The notes: generated by a model from the letters alone, not told the origin. Counted from the first letter of the stretch, positions 1-9,685 are shown. The stretch: DNA of 64,000 nucleotides from Bog-532 sp963830385 (GCA_963830385.1 CAWHMD010000006.1:186001-250000), one strand, 5' to 3'. Translations and numbers: made by a program.

Positions 1-117
1 GACGGGCAAGTCAGCGACCTCCCCAACAGCACCGAACCCAGCCCATTCCTCAACGCCGTCCTCACCTCTAGCCACGCACGCGGCCCGGACTACGGCAGCC
101 GAAATCGAAACACGTGA
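1..117 (+). CDS. C-terminal end of an unidentified protein (partial)
   Basis: Frame 1 is open from the first base to a TGA at 115-117, giving 38 residues with nearly all codons ending in G or C, as expected for a real high-GC gene. The tail is hydrophilic (ends in SRNRNT) and matches no family I recognise. A second frame stays open to 181 but has much weaker third-position bias. The rest of the gene lies outside the window, so no function is assigned. Confidence 0.5.
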   Translation, partial: DGQVSDLPNSTEPSPFLNAVLTSSHARGPDYGSRNRNT

Positions 118-807
118 CCGGGTAACAGCACCCCCGAGCCGCCGTTCTGCACTGGATGCTTCTCCCGCCCGGGACCTGTGAGGCGCAGAACAGGCCAATC
201 TAGCGCGACGAACTTCGGGACCGACTCCGATGGGAACGACCGATCATGCCGAATAGCGGACGTTGCGTCTTCGCATACCTATGCCCTGCCCTGGGTGCCG
301 CCGACGGCCGCAGCGATCGTCAATTCAGCCTCGTCCAGTGGGGAGCATGCCGAAGTTGCCGATTACGATTGCCCGATGCTCTCGGGATCGTTCAGTGCAG
401 TTGGGCGCAGATCATCCGTTCCGACGCTTCGCGGGGCCTAATGGCCGGTGGATTGTGGGTCGGGCTCGCCCTGGACAGACCCTAGAATCCGCTGACCTAG
501 ACGAGTACGCTTGATGTTTACTTATAGGACTGGTGTTTGGCACGTATCCGGCACTGGGTCACTCGCAGTGCCCGTATGGGTTTGGGGGGCGGCGGAGTTG
601 AACCCAGGCTTGAGACGTCAAGCATGTCCTTGGGCCTAACATCGACACGTGGCAGGCGCGTGAAGATCGAGGTTAACGCGACATTCAGTGCGGTATGGGT
701 CACCTGTTGGCCTTTCTCAGAAAGAAGCTCGGCCTCAACTGTCTAGGTGACCATGCCAGGAATCTCGTCTCGCTTAAGGCTGCAACGGCTACGACAGGAA
801 AATCTTC
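118..807. other. 690-bp stretch without a convincing gene
   Basis: Only short overlapping frames (60-90 codons) are open here, without ribosome sites or coherent codon bias. Base composition drops towards the right end, where it joins the AT-richer CHAT gene. It should contain the promoter of that gene, but I see no clear -35/-10 pair. I see no tRNA, transposase relic or terminator hairpin. Confidence 0.5.
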
Positions 808-3510
808 ATGTCCGAAAAGCACAACAAAAGTCAAGCCGATAGTGATGCGAAATCGTTCGAATTTATGTCAAAGATAATTTACGATCTCGCTACTGACGGA
901 AATGCCCCAGAAATGATTAGGCTGACGGATCAATGGGCAGAAGAACTGCAGTCGGCGCCCTCGAGTGACCCTCTTGACATGCTGGAACTAGCAATACTGC
1001 GAGCATGGGCACTATACAGCTGCAACGATTATCACGCCGCTAATGATCAACTCATTGAAATACTGGGACATGTTAGCTGGATGCTCGACTCATTCACCAG
1101 ACCAGGAAATAAAGCGGATATAGATCGATTGGAGCGCGCCAATCGAGTAAAAGGCAATGCGCTGAACCAACTGGGACAGCTGTTTACCGGTCCGGCAGGA
1201 AATATTCCCGCCGGACTGGAGTTTCTTAGAGCGGCCCTCGATCTCAGAAAAGAAAATCCGAAAGATAGGCTGGCTTACGCTCAGACCCTGGCAAACATTG
1301 CCGGTGCCGAACAGAAACTAGGTCATCCAGAGGCGGCTCTAGCCGCTCTAGAAGAGGCAATAGGTGTTCTGGAAAAGAACGCCGATCAGGGTCCATTTTC
1401 AGAATACCCAGAAATGCTGGCCAACCTGGGGGACATCCATCATGCACTTGAAAACCAAGATCTAGCCCGGACTACCCTGGAAAGGGCGCTGAGTGCGGCC
1501 ATCTCACAGTTTGGCGCAGATAGCATGGTGACCGCGAGGATTCATGCCCGCTTGGGATATCTAATGCTCAGCGATTGGGATATGCCGCACGACGCAGACA
1601 GACATCTGACTCGAGCTCTAATCATAGCTGTGCGATCACGTGCGGAGTCTAGCTCAGTTTCCGTGGCTAGCGGCAACCTGCAGACGCCCGTGGATCTTTT
1701 CATGCTTCTCGATCCTTTTACTAGCAATGTCGGTGTGCACTTGGCGTGGTCATGCTGGAAGAACGGCGAGCAAGCTCGGTCCATTCGACTCATCGAGAGA
1801 TATGGCGTGAGAGATGACATTCTTCTACGTCATGCGTGTGAGATGGCTTCAGAAGACAGGCGCTTGGCCAGACTCACTCAAGAGAGATTTAAGATCGATC
1901 TTGCTCTTTCGATGACGGAAGAGTTGCCGGGTAATTCTATGCTTCGCACCATCGCACTGGAAGCTGTTATGCGGCGCAAGGGCCTTGGCATGCTCGTGTC
2001 AGCCGAGATGGCCGCTGTACCTGTCTATCGACGTTCTGAACAGGGTGAGGGGCTCCGAACGAAGGCAATCAGCGAACGTGCGGAACTGACTCGCGGAATG
2101 CTAGGAGAGATACTTGATAAAGACTTGTCTGATCTAAGAATGTCCGCGGAGTTGAGTGAATTTATGGCCGGAACGATGCAGAGACGGAATGACATGAGAC
2201 GTATCAGTGATCCCGCCTTCGATGCAGACGATCTGGTATCAGGAATCTGGCGATTGGTGCGGTGGACTAAGCCTGTGAAGTACTTGTCTGAAGCGCTGCC
2301 GGAAGATGGCGCCCTAGTCGAGTTCGTGTTTTATCTTTCTATGCTGAAGCGCGAGAATCAGCAAGTGCCTGTGCCTCGCCTGGGCGCGTTCGTCCTTGTT
2401 TCGCGATCAATCTCGCCAGCTTTTATCCCACTGGGTAGTGTCAAAGAAATTCTTTCACTGATGGCCGACTATCATTCTGCGGTGGGTGCAATTTCGTCCA
2501 CCGAGGGGTTGGACCATGATCTTGAGAGTGATCTGATTCGTGTTGATCAAACCGGGTCGGCCCTGAGGGAACGAATATTTGATCCGATCGTGTCAGCTCT
2601 TGATGGCCGAACTAAACTCACGGTGGGGCCAGATGGTCCAATCGCTGCGGTATCACTGGCATCCCTGCCCTTCCGCGAATGTTATTTGGTGAACTATTAC
2701 GAGATTAGCTACTATGGTAATCTCAACGACCTGACCGGATCGGATGTGAATGAAATCGAGGCCGGGCCGCCGATTGTCATCGCCGATCCTGATTTTGATG
2801 CAGGCGCACCCGAGAATCCTGAAGAAAGAGAAGGCTTCGGGCGACTTCCATTTACAAGAACCGAAGGGTTGGACGTAGGCGCGCTTCTTGGAGTCGAGCC
2901 TCTTATGGGAGAGGCGGCTTGTGAAGCATGTCTTCGAGACGCATCGTCACCAGTTATCGTTCATATCGCCTGTCATGGGTGGCACCTTGGACAGACAGTC
3001 CGTCAGGGTAAGGTTCCAGGCTGGGCGCGGCATCCACGCCTCAGGCGGCTATTCAACGAGAAGGCGCCTACTTGGCGCGAACGATCCGGGCTAGCACTAG
3101 CCGGGTTTAACTCCGCATGGGCTGGCTTCGAACTTCCTCCCGATTTGGGCGACGGATTGCTGACGGCAGGCGATGCGTGCAACCTGAACCTGGCTGGCAC
3201 GTCGCTGGTTGTCCTGTCGGCTTGTGAGACGGGGCAGGCTGACACATTCCTCCTGGAAGGTGACTACGGGCTGAGACGCGCCATGCTCGTTGCGGGCGCG
3301 CGGTCAGTAATCAGCTCTGCGTGGCAAATACCAGATCGTGCTACCCAAGAATTCATGCATATCTTCTATGACGAAATTTGCAAAGGTTCAAATAAGTCTG
3401 CAGCCCTGCGACGGGCAGCCATCAACATGCAGTCGAAATTTTCACACCCCTATTACTGGGGTTCTTTCATGCTTTACGGTGGTACTGAAAGCATCTCTTT
3501 CTTAAGCTAA
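808..3510 (+). CDS. TPR-repeat CHAT-domain (caspase-like) protease
   Basis: The 900-residue protein has helical TPR-like repeats over roughly residues 60-300, a linker, and a C-terminal CHAT peptidase domain from about 560. The catalytic dyad is visible: His723 in IACHGW and Cys806 in LSACETG, followed by the usual GARSVISSAW and YYWGSFMLYG motifs. CHAT proteins are caspase relatives that cleave partner proteins; TPRs usually sense or bind the partner. The ATG at 808 follows AGGAAAA. Codon use is clearly AT-richer than the neighbours (many ATA, AGA, AAA, GAA codons), which points to horizontal transfer. The nearest downstream gene is a trypsin-like protease, so a conflict or cell-death role is plausible but inferred. 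The enzyme assignment is firm; the substrate is unknown. Confidence 0.88.
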   Translation: MSEKHNKSQADSDAKSFEFMSKIIYDLATDGNAPEMIRLTDQWAEELQSAPSSDPLDMLELAILRAWALYSCNDYHAANDQLIEILGHVSWMLDSFTRPGNKADIDRLERANRVKGNALNQLGQLFTGPAGNIPAGLEFLRAALDLRKENPKDRLAYAQTLANIAGAEQKLGHPEAALAALEEAIGVLEKNADQGPFSEYPEMLANLGDIHHALENQDLARTTLERALSAAISQFGADSMVTARIHARLGYLMLSDWDMPHDADRHLTRALIIAVRSRAESSSVSVASGNLQTPVDLFMLLDPFTSNVGVHLAWSCWKNGEQARSIRLIERYGVRDDILLRHACEMASEDRRLARLTQERFKIDLALSMTEELPGNSMLRTIALEAVMRRKGLGMLVSAEMAAVPVYRRSEQGEGLRTKAISERAELTRGMLGEILDKDLSDLRMSAELSEFMAGTMQRRNDMRRISDPAFDADDLVSGIWRLVRWTKPVKYLSEALPEDGALVEFVFYLSMLKRENQQVPVPRLGAFVLVSRSISPAFIPLGSVKEILSLMADYHSAVGAISSTEGLDHDLESDLIRVDQTGSALRERIFDPIVSALDGRTKLTVGPDGPIAAVSLASLPFRECYLVNYYEISYYGNLNDLTGSDVNEIEAGPPIVIADPDFDAGAPENPEEREGFGRLPFTRTEGLDVGALLGVEPLMGEAACEACLRDASSPVIVHIACHGWHLGQTVRQGKVPGWARHPRLRRLFNEKAPTWRERSGLALAGFNSAWAGFELPPDLGDGLLTAGDACNLNLAGTSLVVLSACETGQADTFLLEGDYGLRRAMLVAGARSVISSAWQIPDRATQEFMHIFYDEICKGSNKSAALRRAAINMQSKFSHPYYWGSFMLYGGTESISFLS

Positions 3511-4088
3511 ACTCATTAAGTGTGGACTGCCAGCATCGGCGAGAGCATCCTCGCGTTAGGGTATTGCGACAATTCTCAGCAGTGCAAGGTTTGCCGGTAC
3601 TCAACGAGGAGCCGGGGTGGGTCCGATTCCGGTGATAAGCAGAATGAAAGAGACTAGGCCTCGCACCTAACTGGCGGCTCGAACTGCAAATAAACTTCAG
3701 ACCTGTCTCCGGTAAGCTGCGGGGACGAAAATCTACTGCCGAAAAGGACGCTGTGTAATAGTATCCACCGCCGACCGACGCAGTCGTGCGGAAGTCTGTA
3801 CTCGCCCGCAGGTCGGCAAGACGTAAACCCGGTTGCGGTCACCTCTGGCTTCGGCTGGCTGTGGCAGGCATGTCAACGGCCAGGGCGCCGCGATCCCGCC
3901 AGCATCGACGCCGAGCTCATCGAATGCTTTGATCTCACGGCTGGCTACGTGGCGAGATATTGTTTGACTGGGGCAAACGCGAGGCTGTGAAAGATGTCTA
4001 AAGTTTTTCAGAAATGATGCTCAATGTATACGGTCCACGCAGGCAAGTGAGGTCCAGCTAGCGTACCTAGCCGGCCTGGAGACAGGGA
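3511..4088. other. 578-bp gap between the two protease genes, no gene seen
   Basis: No frame longer than about 60 codons has plausible coding character. The right part (3840-3960) regains high G/C and could be a short decayed coding fragment, but I cannot name it. The promoter for the trypsin-like gene should be near 4000-4070, where the sequence is locally AT-rich. The gap makes co-transcription with the CHAT gene unlikely. Confidence 0.45.
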
Positions 4089-5237
4089 GTGCCGATGGCA
4101 GGCCTGTCAGAGTTCATGGACGCGCATACGTCCACTGGCTCGTGGTACTCGTCAGGTTTCAGGAGCAGTTGGCCGGGCAGACGGTCCCGCCTCCGGCTCG
4201 CTGACAGCGGCCCGGCGAGTAGGCGGATCACGGCTGCAGCACGTAGCCCAGAATTGTCTGAGCAGGTTCTGGCGTCGCTATTTTGGTGGTGTTACGTCCG
4301 GTCGGAAATGTTCCGCTTGGACTCCCGCGGGATGAGCAGCTCACCGGCTCAGCAGCAGGTCATCGTCAGTCATGCTAAGGGGACAAGATATGACCTGCTG
4401 CTTCTAGCTCCTGATGTGGGTGAGACGTTCGAGGTTCCGGCTTCGGGACTCGCCACAAACACCTCAGCTCAAAGAGGCAGTATCTCAGAAGTCGCGCTGG
4501 AAGAGGCCGGGCGTATGCAGAGGATGCTCGCACGAGCCGGGATCGAGGTCGATGCCCGCACAGCGATCCTTGCCGTAGCCGAGGTCTCGAACAGGGCTGA
4601 CTTCCGGCTGGTTGTGGCCCGTACACCCAACGTTACTCCGACCGAGGCACAGCTTCCGGCGGAGGCAACTGTCCGGCCGTTCACTGCCCCGATACCTGCA
4701 CTCTCCGTTTCCGTCTCGAACGACCCCCGCCCGCTCGCCACTGCCGGTGTCATCGGCTCGGACGGGAGCGGCCGGCTACTCGCCATTACCGCGCTGCATG
4801 CAGTCGAAGGTGATCTTGATAAGACGGCACAGATCCTGGTCGGCGATCTGCCAGCCAGGATCGTCGGACGCCACAAGCTAACCGACAGTTGCCTGCTTTC
4901 GGTGTTCTGCCTGCCCGGCAACAGCACAGGTCAAGCCGGCCTTCCCGGCTTTGCGCCACAGTCACACCGGCCGGCTACCTTTGACGGCGCCGCCTCTGGC
5001 CATAAGCAGACGATGATCCGAGGTTACGATCTGAGCGTGCTTGACCTGAGCCCGTACCTGAGCAGCAAGGTCTACACAGAACCGGATACAGTCCCCGGCG
5101 ACTCAGGCTCGGCGCTCGTCGACTCTGAAGACCATATCTTGGGTTTTGCCGTCAGCCGCACCGCCCTCGGTGCCCCGCTTGAGTTCTCTACCTGGTCGTG
5201 GGCGCAGCAGGTGCTAGACGCTCACGGATTGGCATAA
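4089..5237 (+). CDS. trypsin-like serine protease with N-terminal extension
   Basis: The 382-residue product carries a chymotrypsin-fold domain in its C-terminal half. His237 in ITALHAVEG, Asp266 in KLTDSCLL and Ser339 in PGDSGSALV form a complete triad in the right order and spacing. Residues 1-200 have no recognised domain; no signal peptide is seen, so the enzyme is probably cytoplasmic. It starts at GTG 4089 (or ATG 4095) behind GGAG. Proteases of this architecture are known as modules of bacterial conflict systems alongside CHAT proteases; here one lies directly upstream, and an unrecognised gene follows after 33 bp, probably in the same transcript. The triad is seen; the defence role is inference. 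Confidence 0.8.
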   Translation: MPMAGLSEFMDAHTSTGSWYSSGFRSSWPGRRSRLRLADSGPASRRITAAARSPELSEQVLASLFWWCYVRSEMFRLDSRGMSSSPAQQQVIVSHAKGTRYDLLLLAPDVGETFEVPASGLATNTSAQRGSISEVALEEAGRMQRMLARAGIEVDARTAILAVAEVSNRADFRLVVARTPNVTPTEAQLPAEATVRPFTAPIPALSVSVSNDPRPLATAGVIGSDGSGRLLAITALHAVEGDLDKTAQILVGDLPARIVGRHKLTDSCLLSVFCLPGNSTGQAGLPGFAPQSHRPATFDGAASGHKQTMIRGYDLSVLDLSPYLSSKVYTEPDTVPGDSGSALVDSEDHILGFAVSRTALGAPLEFSTWSWAQQVLDAHGLA

Positions 5238-5270
5238 TGGACGGATATCCGATGACGGACAGAGCAGACC

Positions 5271-6272
5271 ATGAACTGGATCCGTGAGTTTCTCCGCAAG
5301 GAACCGGAAGAGGCATTCTTCGGCCCGGTGCGCTCCGCCGACGGGACCTTCCCCGGCATGCCGATCGAGCCCGAGTCCGCGTATCTCAGCCTTCACCTGG
5401 AGTCCATGCGCGTCTCGGCGATTCGCCTTCGCTCACAGACCTTCTACGGCGCGGTTACCAGTACGTGCACAGTCGTATCCCGCTCGGGAAGCAAAGCAGA
5501 GCTTGTTGCCGTGTCCGTCCCAGAATCCTTGCGGGGAGCCGACCCGGCGCACCTCGACCGCGTAATAGTCGGAACGACTCCACTGGTCGACTCCGTGCCT
5601 TACCGAGGCGGAGGGTTGGATGTTGAGCTTGGCCTTTTCGCCATACCAAGCGCTTTCCTGACAGGCCCCTACCTTGATCTGCTCGGCGACATCGCCATCA
5701 TTGCAAGCGCTTTCCTCACACCAGCGGGCGCGCTGGCAAGCACTGCGCTCATGACGCCAGTCCGCAAAGGGCTTGACCTGCTGCTTGGCGCAAACATAGG
5801 CGCATACCTCGAGACGGGGCTCGCGCACACCTGGCAGACCCCCGCCCCCGGACATTATGCAGTCGTCCGCGGACCGCGGCCGGACAGCGGATTCCGCGTT
5901 GGCCTCGGTAACCGCCTTGAAAACCCGGACGGCAGCGAAGTACGCGCCCCTTACATGCTCCTAAAGCTCGAAGCGCAACGAGAACGGCACAACTGGGCGA
6001 ACATACCGGACGTCTCGGCCGCGTACCAGATCATCGCCGACACTGCACGACGAGGTGACCTTGTCGCATCGAAGGATGCGCTGGCCGCATTTCGGCGAGT
6101 GGCGGTGTTCAGCCCAGACCTTCTCGCTTCCGACGGTCAACGGCTGACCGACAAGGTCAGCGAACTGGTCAGGCAAGCGTTCCCGGCAACCGGTACTAGT
6201 GGTGGCCTATCCCGGCCGAGCTTGCCGAGCTTTGCAGATATCCGGCTATACGACGGACCTATTCCTGCCTAG
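5271..6272 (+). CDS. unrecognised 333-residue protein next to the protease
   Basis: I do not recognise this family. The protein has a charged N-terminus, a middle section (about residues 95-175) that includes a hydrophobic stretch with SAFLTGPYLDLLGDIAI and then TPAGALAS, and a more polar C-terminal third. It has no signal peptide and no enzyme motif I can name. It starts 33 bp after the trypsin-like gene and is probably its operon partner, so it may be the protease's substrate or an effector. The stop TAG (6270-6272) lies in the CTAG at the left edge of the transposon-like unit. If the insertion duplicated TCCTGC rather than CTAG, the original protein would have ended five residues later, in RVPAA. 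Confidence 0.6.
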   Translation: MNWIREFLRKEPEEAFFGPVRSADGTFPGMPIEPESAYLSLHLESMRVSAIRLRSQTFYGAVTSTCTVVSRSGSKAELVAVSVPESLRGADPAHLDRVIVGTTPLVDSVPYRGGGLDVELGLFAIPSAFLTGPYLDLLGDIAIIASAFLTPAGALASTALMTPVRKGLDLLLGANIGAYLETGLAHTWQTPAPGHYAVVRGPRPDSGFRVGLGNRLENPDGSEVRAPYMLLKLEAQRERHNWANIPDVSAAYQIIADTARRGDLVASKDALAAFRRVAVFSPDLLASDGQRLTDKVSELVRQAFPATGTSGGLSRPSLPSFADIRLYDGPIPA

Positions 6273-6560
6273 TACGGCAGCCGCACTTCATGGTTTGACC
6301 TGGGCGAATTGGGGTTGGCGGCGAGCCTGGCGCGTTTGTGGTACCAGCGGGCGCGGGATTGGTAGTGGCGCCGCCATCGTGACCATCGGGCGTCGGCCAG
6401 AGGGGCCGGGGTGTGGCGGTGGTGCCGTTGCGCGGGCGCTTGATCTGCGCGACGGTCAGCGGGACCTGGCCGGATCTTCTGGCGGGAGGCTGCCAGCGCT
6501 GGCCGGGCCTGGCTGCCGGCCGGGCGGCGGGCCCGTGCTGCGGTGATGGCGCAGACAGCG
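6269..6560 (-). pseudogene. decayed C-terminal relic of an IS701-family transposase
   Basis: Read leftwards, codons ending at a TAG (6269-6271) encode WRRHYQSRARWYHKRARLA, which aligns with WTRRHQARSRWFHQRARLA at the C-terminus of the transposase that ends at 9663. A little upstream, in another frame, VPLTVAQIKR matches IPLTIPQTKR of the same protein, so the relic carries a frameshift. Further upstream only weak similarity remains (CAITAA against CAVTTA). The stop codon sits in the terminal repeat itself. This shows that a second IS701-type copy, inverted relative to the right-hand one, once occupied this edge. Confidence 0.75.
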
Positions 6561-6652
6561 CGGACCTGAGCCGGGCCGCCCGGCGGCGGTCGTGGATCCA
6601 GGCAGCCCGGGGTCGCTGCGTTGCCTGCGGCACGGGCGGGAGGAACAATCAG

Positions 6653-8050
6653 ATGGTGGGTGCAGCGCCGACCCTTTCGATCCCGGCCAGGGTGGCCGCG
6701 GCGCTGCGGGCTTGCGTCGTGTGCTGGTGCCGGGGGGTGCCTGTGGCCAGGGCGCCAGCGATCTGGCTGTGCGCCGCCGCGGTTCTGCTGGCCGGCTGCG
6801 GGAGCCCGGGCCAGGCCAAGCCGGGTGCGCCGGGCACGGCCGGCTCCCGGGTGGCCTCCGGTGCGTGGCGGGCGGATGCCAGCGGCACGCAGCAGCCGTT
6901 GTACGCAGTGGCCTGCCTCAGCGCGCGGCGGTGCGAGGCGGTGGGGGCGGCGGGGACCATCTTGTCCACCGGGGACGGCGGCGCCACATGGCGGGCACAG
7001 GCCAACCCCCTGCAGGGCTCCTCAAAGATCCTCTACCGGATCGCCTGCGTGGCGCCGAGTTCGTGTTATGTCATCGCGCGGCCCGGCACCATCTTGGTCA
7101 CGCACGATGGCGGCGCCACCTGGAGCAGCCATGTGCTCGCCTTGGCCGGGGTCGGCGGGAACCTGACCGACCAGACCTGCCTGGCGGACACTGTGCCCCC
7201 CGGGGAGCAGCCCGGGCCGTCCGCTGACGGGCGCCTCAGGTGCCGGCTGGGCCTTCTGGACATCTCGTGCGTCAGCGCCCTCATCTGCTACGCCGTGGCC
7301 TCCGGGCCCGCAGGGTACTCCTACTCGCCGGTTCCCGTCCCGGGCCGGGCCGGGTCGGCGAGTTCGGTCTGGATGACCAGTGACGGGGGAACAAGCTGGA
7401 CCCGGCAGTCCGTCCCACCGGGCGTGGGGTGCACAAATGGCGACTGCGCAAAACGGCTCTTCCCCTATCCCCTGGAATGGGTCTCGTGTCTTGGCAGCGG
7501 GCTGTGCCGGGCCGGCGGGGGATACTTCGGCGGCGGCGGGAACAGCGGCTACGTGTACGCCGTCGTCGCGGTGACCCGTCCCGGCGCGCGCTGGACGATG
7601 CTCACGTGTCAACCCGGGTTCCCGTGCTACAACGCCCTGATGGCGATCCATCCGTTTCCCCCCGGCGCGCCGTTCTCGCCCGACGCGGGCGCCTGCCCGA
7701 CCAGCGCCCGCTGCTACGGCGTCTCCAGCATCTCCAGCGGCACCGAGCCAGGTATTACCGAAGGCGTCGGGTATGCCGGGCCAGGTCCAGTGAGCTGGTC
7801 GGCCGATGGCGGGGAACTCTGGCTGGCAGGGCCAAGCGGGGCCGGCAGCATCCGCACCGCCATCGCCTGCCCGGCTGCGCGGACCTGCTACACGGCCGGG
7901 GACCAGGGGATGATCACCCGGACGGCGAACGGCACGGCCTTCGTGGCCGACGGCCGCCCGACCACTCGCGACCTGCACGGCATCACCTGTGTCGATGCGG
8001 TCACCTGCTACGCGGTGGGAGATGGCGGCACCATCGTCGCCCGCCAGTGA
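6653..8050 (+). CDS. secreted lipoprotein with BNR/Ycf48-like propeller repeats
   Basis: The protein carries a lipobox (AAAVLLAGC) and then about six repeats that pair a Cys-rich strand with a G-T-I-L-x-T-x-D-G-G-x-T-W motif (for example GTILSTGDGGATW and GTILVTHDGGATW). These are typical of BNR-type beta-propellers of the Ycf48 kind. It is probably anchored outside the membrane. The start at ATG 6653 follows GGGAGGAAC; a GTG at 6743 behind GGGGGG would give a tighter 18-residue signal peptide and is a good alternative. Pairs of cysteines recur in each blade (ACLSARRCEAVG, ACVAPSSCYVIA) and may form disulfides. The gene lies between two IS701-type ends and so may be cargo. Ligand unknown. Confidence 0.75.
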   Translation: MVGAAPTLSIPARVAAALRACVVCWCRGVPVARAPAIWLCAAAVLLAGCGSPGQAKPGAPGTAGSRVASGAWRADASGTQQPLYAVACLSARRCEAVGAAGTILSTGDGGATWRAQANPLQGSSKILYRIACVAPSSCYVIARPGTILVTHDGGATWSSHVLALAGVGGNLTDQTCLADTVPPGEQPGPSADGRLRCRLGLLDISCVSALICYAVASGPAGYSYSPVPVPGRAGSASSVWMTSDGGTSWTRQSVPPGVGCTNGDCAKRLFPYPLEWVSCLGSGLCRAGGGYFGGGGNSGYVYAVVAVTRPGARWTMLTCQPGFPCYNALMAIHPFPPGAPFSPDAGACPTSARCYGVSSISSGTEPGITEGVGYAGPGPVSWSADGGELWLAGPSGAGSIRTAIACPAARTCYTAGDQGMITRTANGTAFVADGRPTTRDLHGITCVDAVTCYAVGDGGTIVARQ

Positions 8051-8121
8051 CCGCGTGCCTCCGCGGTAGCCCCGCCGGTCTTGCGTGCACCTTCCGCGGT
8101 CCTGGGATCCTGCATGCACCG

Positions 8122-9685
8122 CTGGTACGGCCGCCGCATTTCGCGCGGCAGGCGCATTTCGAGCGGTGAGCTGGGCGGACATGCCCGGCCGGGTGATTTG
8201 ATCTTGTGATGGGATGGGCAGGTGCGAGCGCAGCCGCCTCGTGATCATGCCTGTGTGACGAGTCCAGGATCAGGGACGGCTGCAGCCGTCAGCATAGGCG
8301 CCCGGCTGGCGCTGCAAAAACGGGCTGAGCTAATGGAGCTGCTGCGGCCGTGTTTCGCCCGGACGGAGCCGTGGCTGCAGGCGGGCAAGTACGCCGCCGC
8401 GGTGATGAGCGAGCTGCCGGACCGCAACGGGTGGAGCATCGGCCGCCACGCCGGGGACCGGACGCCGGATAAGACCCAGCGGCTGCTCAATCACGCCAGC
8501 TGGGACACCTTCGCCGCGATGGCGGTGGTGCGCCGGTTCGCCGTGGCCGGGCTGGAGCTGGCCGCCCGGCGCGGCCGCCGGCGCCGCGGCCTGGTGGTCG
8601 GCGCGGTCGACGAGACCGGGCAGGAAAACGCCGGCGAGGCCACCGCGGGAGTGAAAAGGCAGTACCTGGGGTGCGCGGGCCGGGTCGCCAACGGGATCAG
8701 CACCGTGCACCTGTCCTACGTGCGGGAAAGACCGGGCACGCGCTGATCGGCGCCCGCCAGTGGATCCCCCGCGAGCACCTCGACGCCCCGGTGAAGTCCC
8801 CGCTCATGGGCCTGCCGCCGGACCTTGAGTTCCGCACCAAGGGCCAGCTGGCCATCGACATCTGCGCCAGCGCGTACGCCGACGGCATCCGCTTCGATTT
8901 CGCCGGCGGCGACGAGGTCTACGGCAACTGCACCCAGCTGCGGGAGTTCTTCGAGAAGCACGGCCAGGCGTACGTGCTGCGCGTGCCGTCGAACTTCACC
9001 CTCACCCTGGCCGCGGGCACGAAGCTGACCTGCGCCGAAGCGGTCAAGGCGCTGCTGAAGGACAAGCGGCGCTGGGAGGTCCGCTCGGCCAGCGCCGGCT
9101 CCAAGGGCGAACGCTGGTACGCCTGGGCCTGGCTCGCCACTGCCTCCCCCCGCCATCACCTGCTCATCCGCCGCCACCTGAAGACCGGGGAAGTGGCCTT
9201 TCACTACTGCTACGTGCCCGCCGGGCAGATCCTGACCAAGGCCCGGCTGATCCGCGCCGCAGGCCTCCGGTGGCCAGTAGAAGAAGATTTCGAGTTCGGC
9301 AAGGACTGCTTCGGGCTGGACCAGTGCCAGGCCCGGCTGTACACCGCGATCCTCCGCCACGCCGTGCTGGTCATGGCCGCCCTGGCCATCTGCGCCGTCA
9401 CCACAGCCTCGCTGAAGGACCGCACTGACACCCAGGCGCCGCCGCCGGTCCGGGCCGATCAGTCCCCACCCGCCGAGCCTGGCATGATCCCGCTGACCAT
9501 CCCGCAGACCAAGCGCCTGCTCGCCGCGCTCACCACCCGGCCCCTGCCCCGGTGGCTTGTCATCCACTGGGACGCATGGACCCGTCGCCACCAGGCCCGC
9601 TCGCGATGGTTCCACCAACGCGCCAGACTCGCCCGCGACGCCGAGATTGCCCTGGTCAGCTAGCGAAATGCGGCTGCCGTACTAG
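8122..9685 (+). mobile_element. IS701-family insertion sequence (transposase frameshifted)
   Basis: The left terminal repeat at 8122-8144 (ctggtacggccgccgcattt and three more bases) matches the right terminal repeat at 9663-9685, read inward, at 21 of 23 positions. The resulting length, 1.56 kb, is normal for IS701. The transposase begins 100 bp inside the left end and stops 22 bp before the right end. The flanks differ: CTGG on the left and CTAG on the right, so this copy alone shows no target duplication. It now forms the right part of the larger unit that begins at 6269. Confidence 0.85.
8222..9663 (+). pseudogene. IS701-family DDE transposase, single-base frameshift
   Basis: The product matches the IS701 family throughout: RTPDKTQRLLNHASWD near the N-terminus, first Asp in VGAVDETGQE, YLGCAGRVANG, second Asp in FAGGDEVYG, and the Glu in WPVEEDFEFGKD followed by LDQCQARLYTAILRH. 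The first part is in the frame opening at 8222 and the rest in another frame from about 8730. The join lies in GGGAAAGACC at 8724-8733, where one extra A would restore an uninterrupted REKTGHALIG. The catalytic triad is intact on both sides, so a one-base deletion or an assembly error explains the break; no typical slippery heptamer is present. The N-terminal start is uncertain (GTG 8222 or 8255). Confidence 0.85.

Larger units (their letters stand above)
6269..9685. mobile_element. composite-transposon-like unit bounded by IS701-type ends
   Basis: A 17-bp sequence, ctagtacggcagccgca, at 6269-6285 recurs inverted at 9669-9685. The similarity extends inward with mismatches to about 32 bp (shared TTC and TGACC blocks). 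The left end belongs to a decayed, leftward IS701-type transposase tail, and the right end to a nearly full IS701-family copy. A lipoprotein gene lies between. Both outer edges carry CTAG, which fits the YTAR target duplications known for IS701; the bases outside are also identical (TCCTGC at 6263-6268 and 9686-9691). The inner left end of the IS (8122) carries CTGG, so the outer pair looks like the transposed unit. Confidence 0.7.

Noticed and set aside
178..514. Overlapping 80-90-codon frames near the left edge
   Set aside because: Three frames open over the same bases, without start context or codon bias that favours one.
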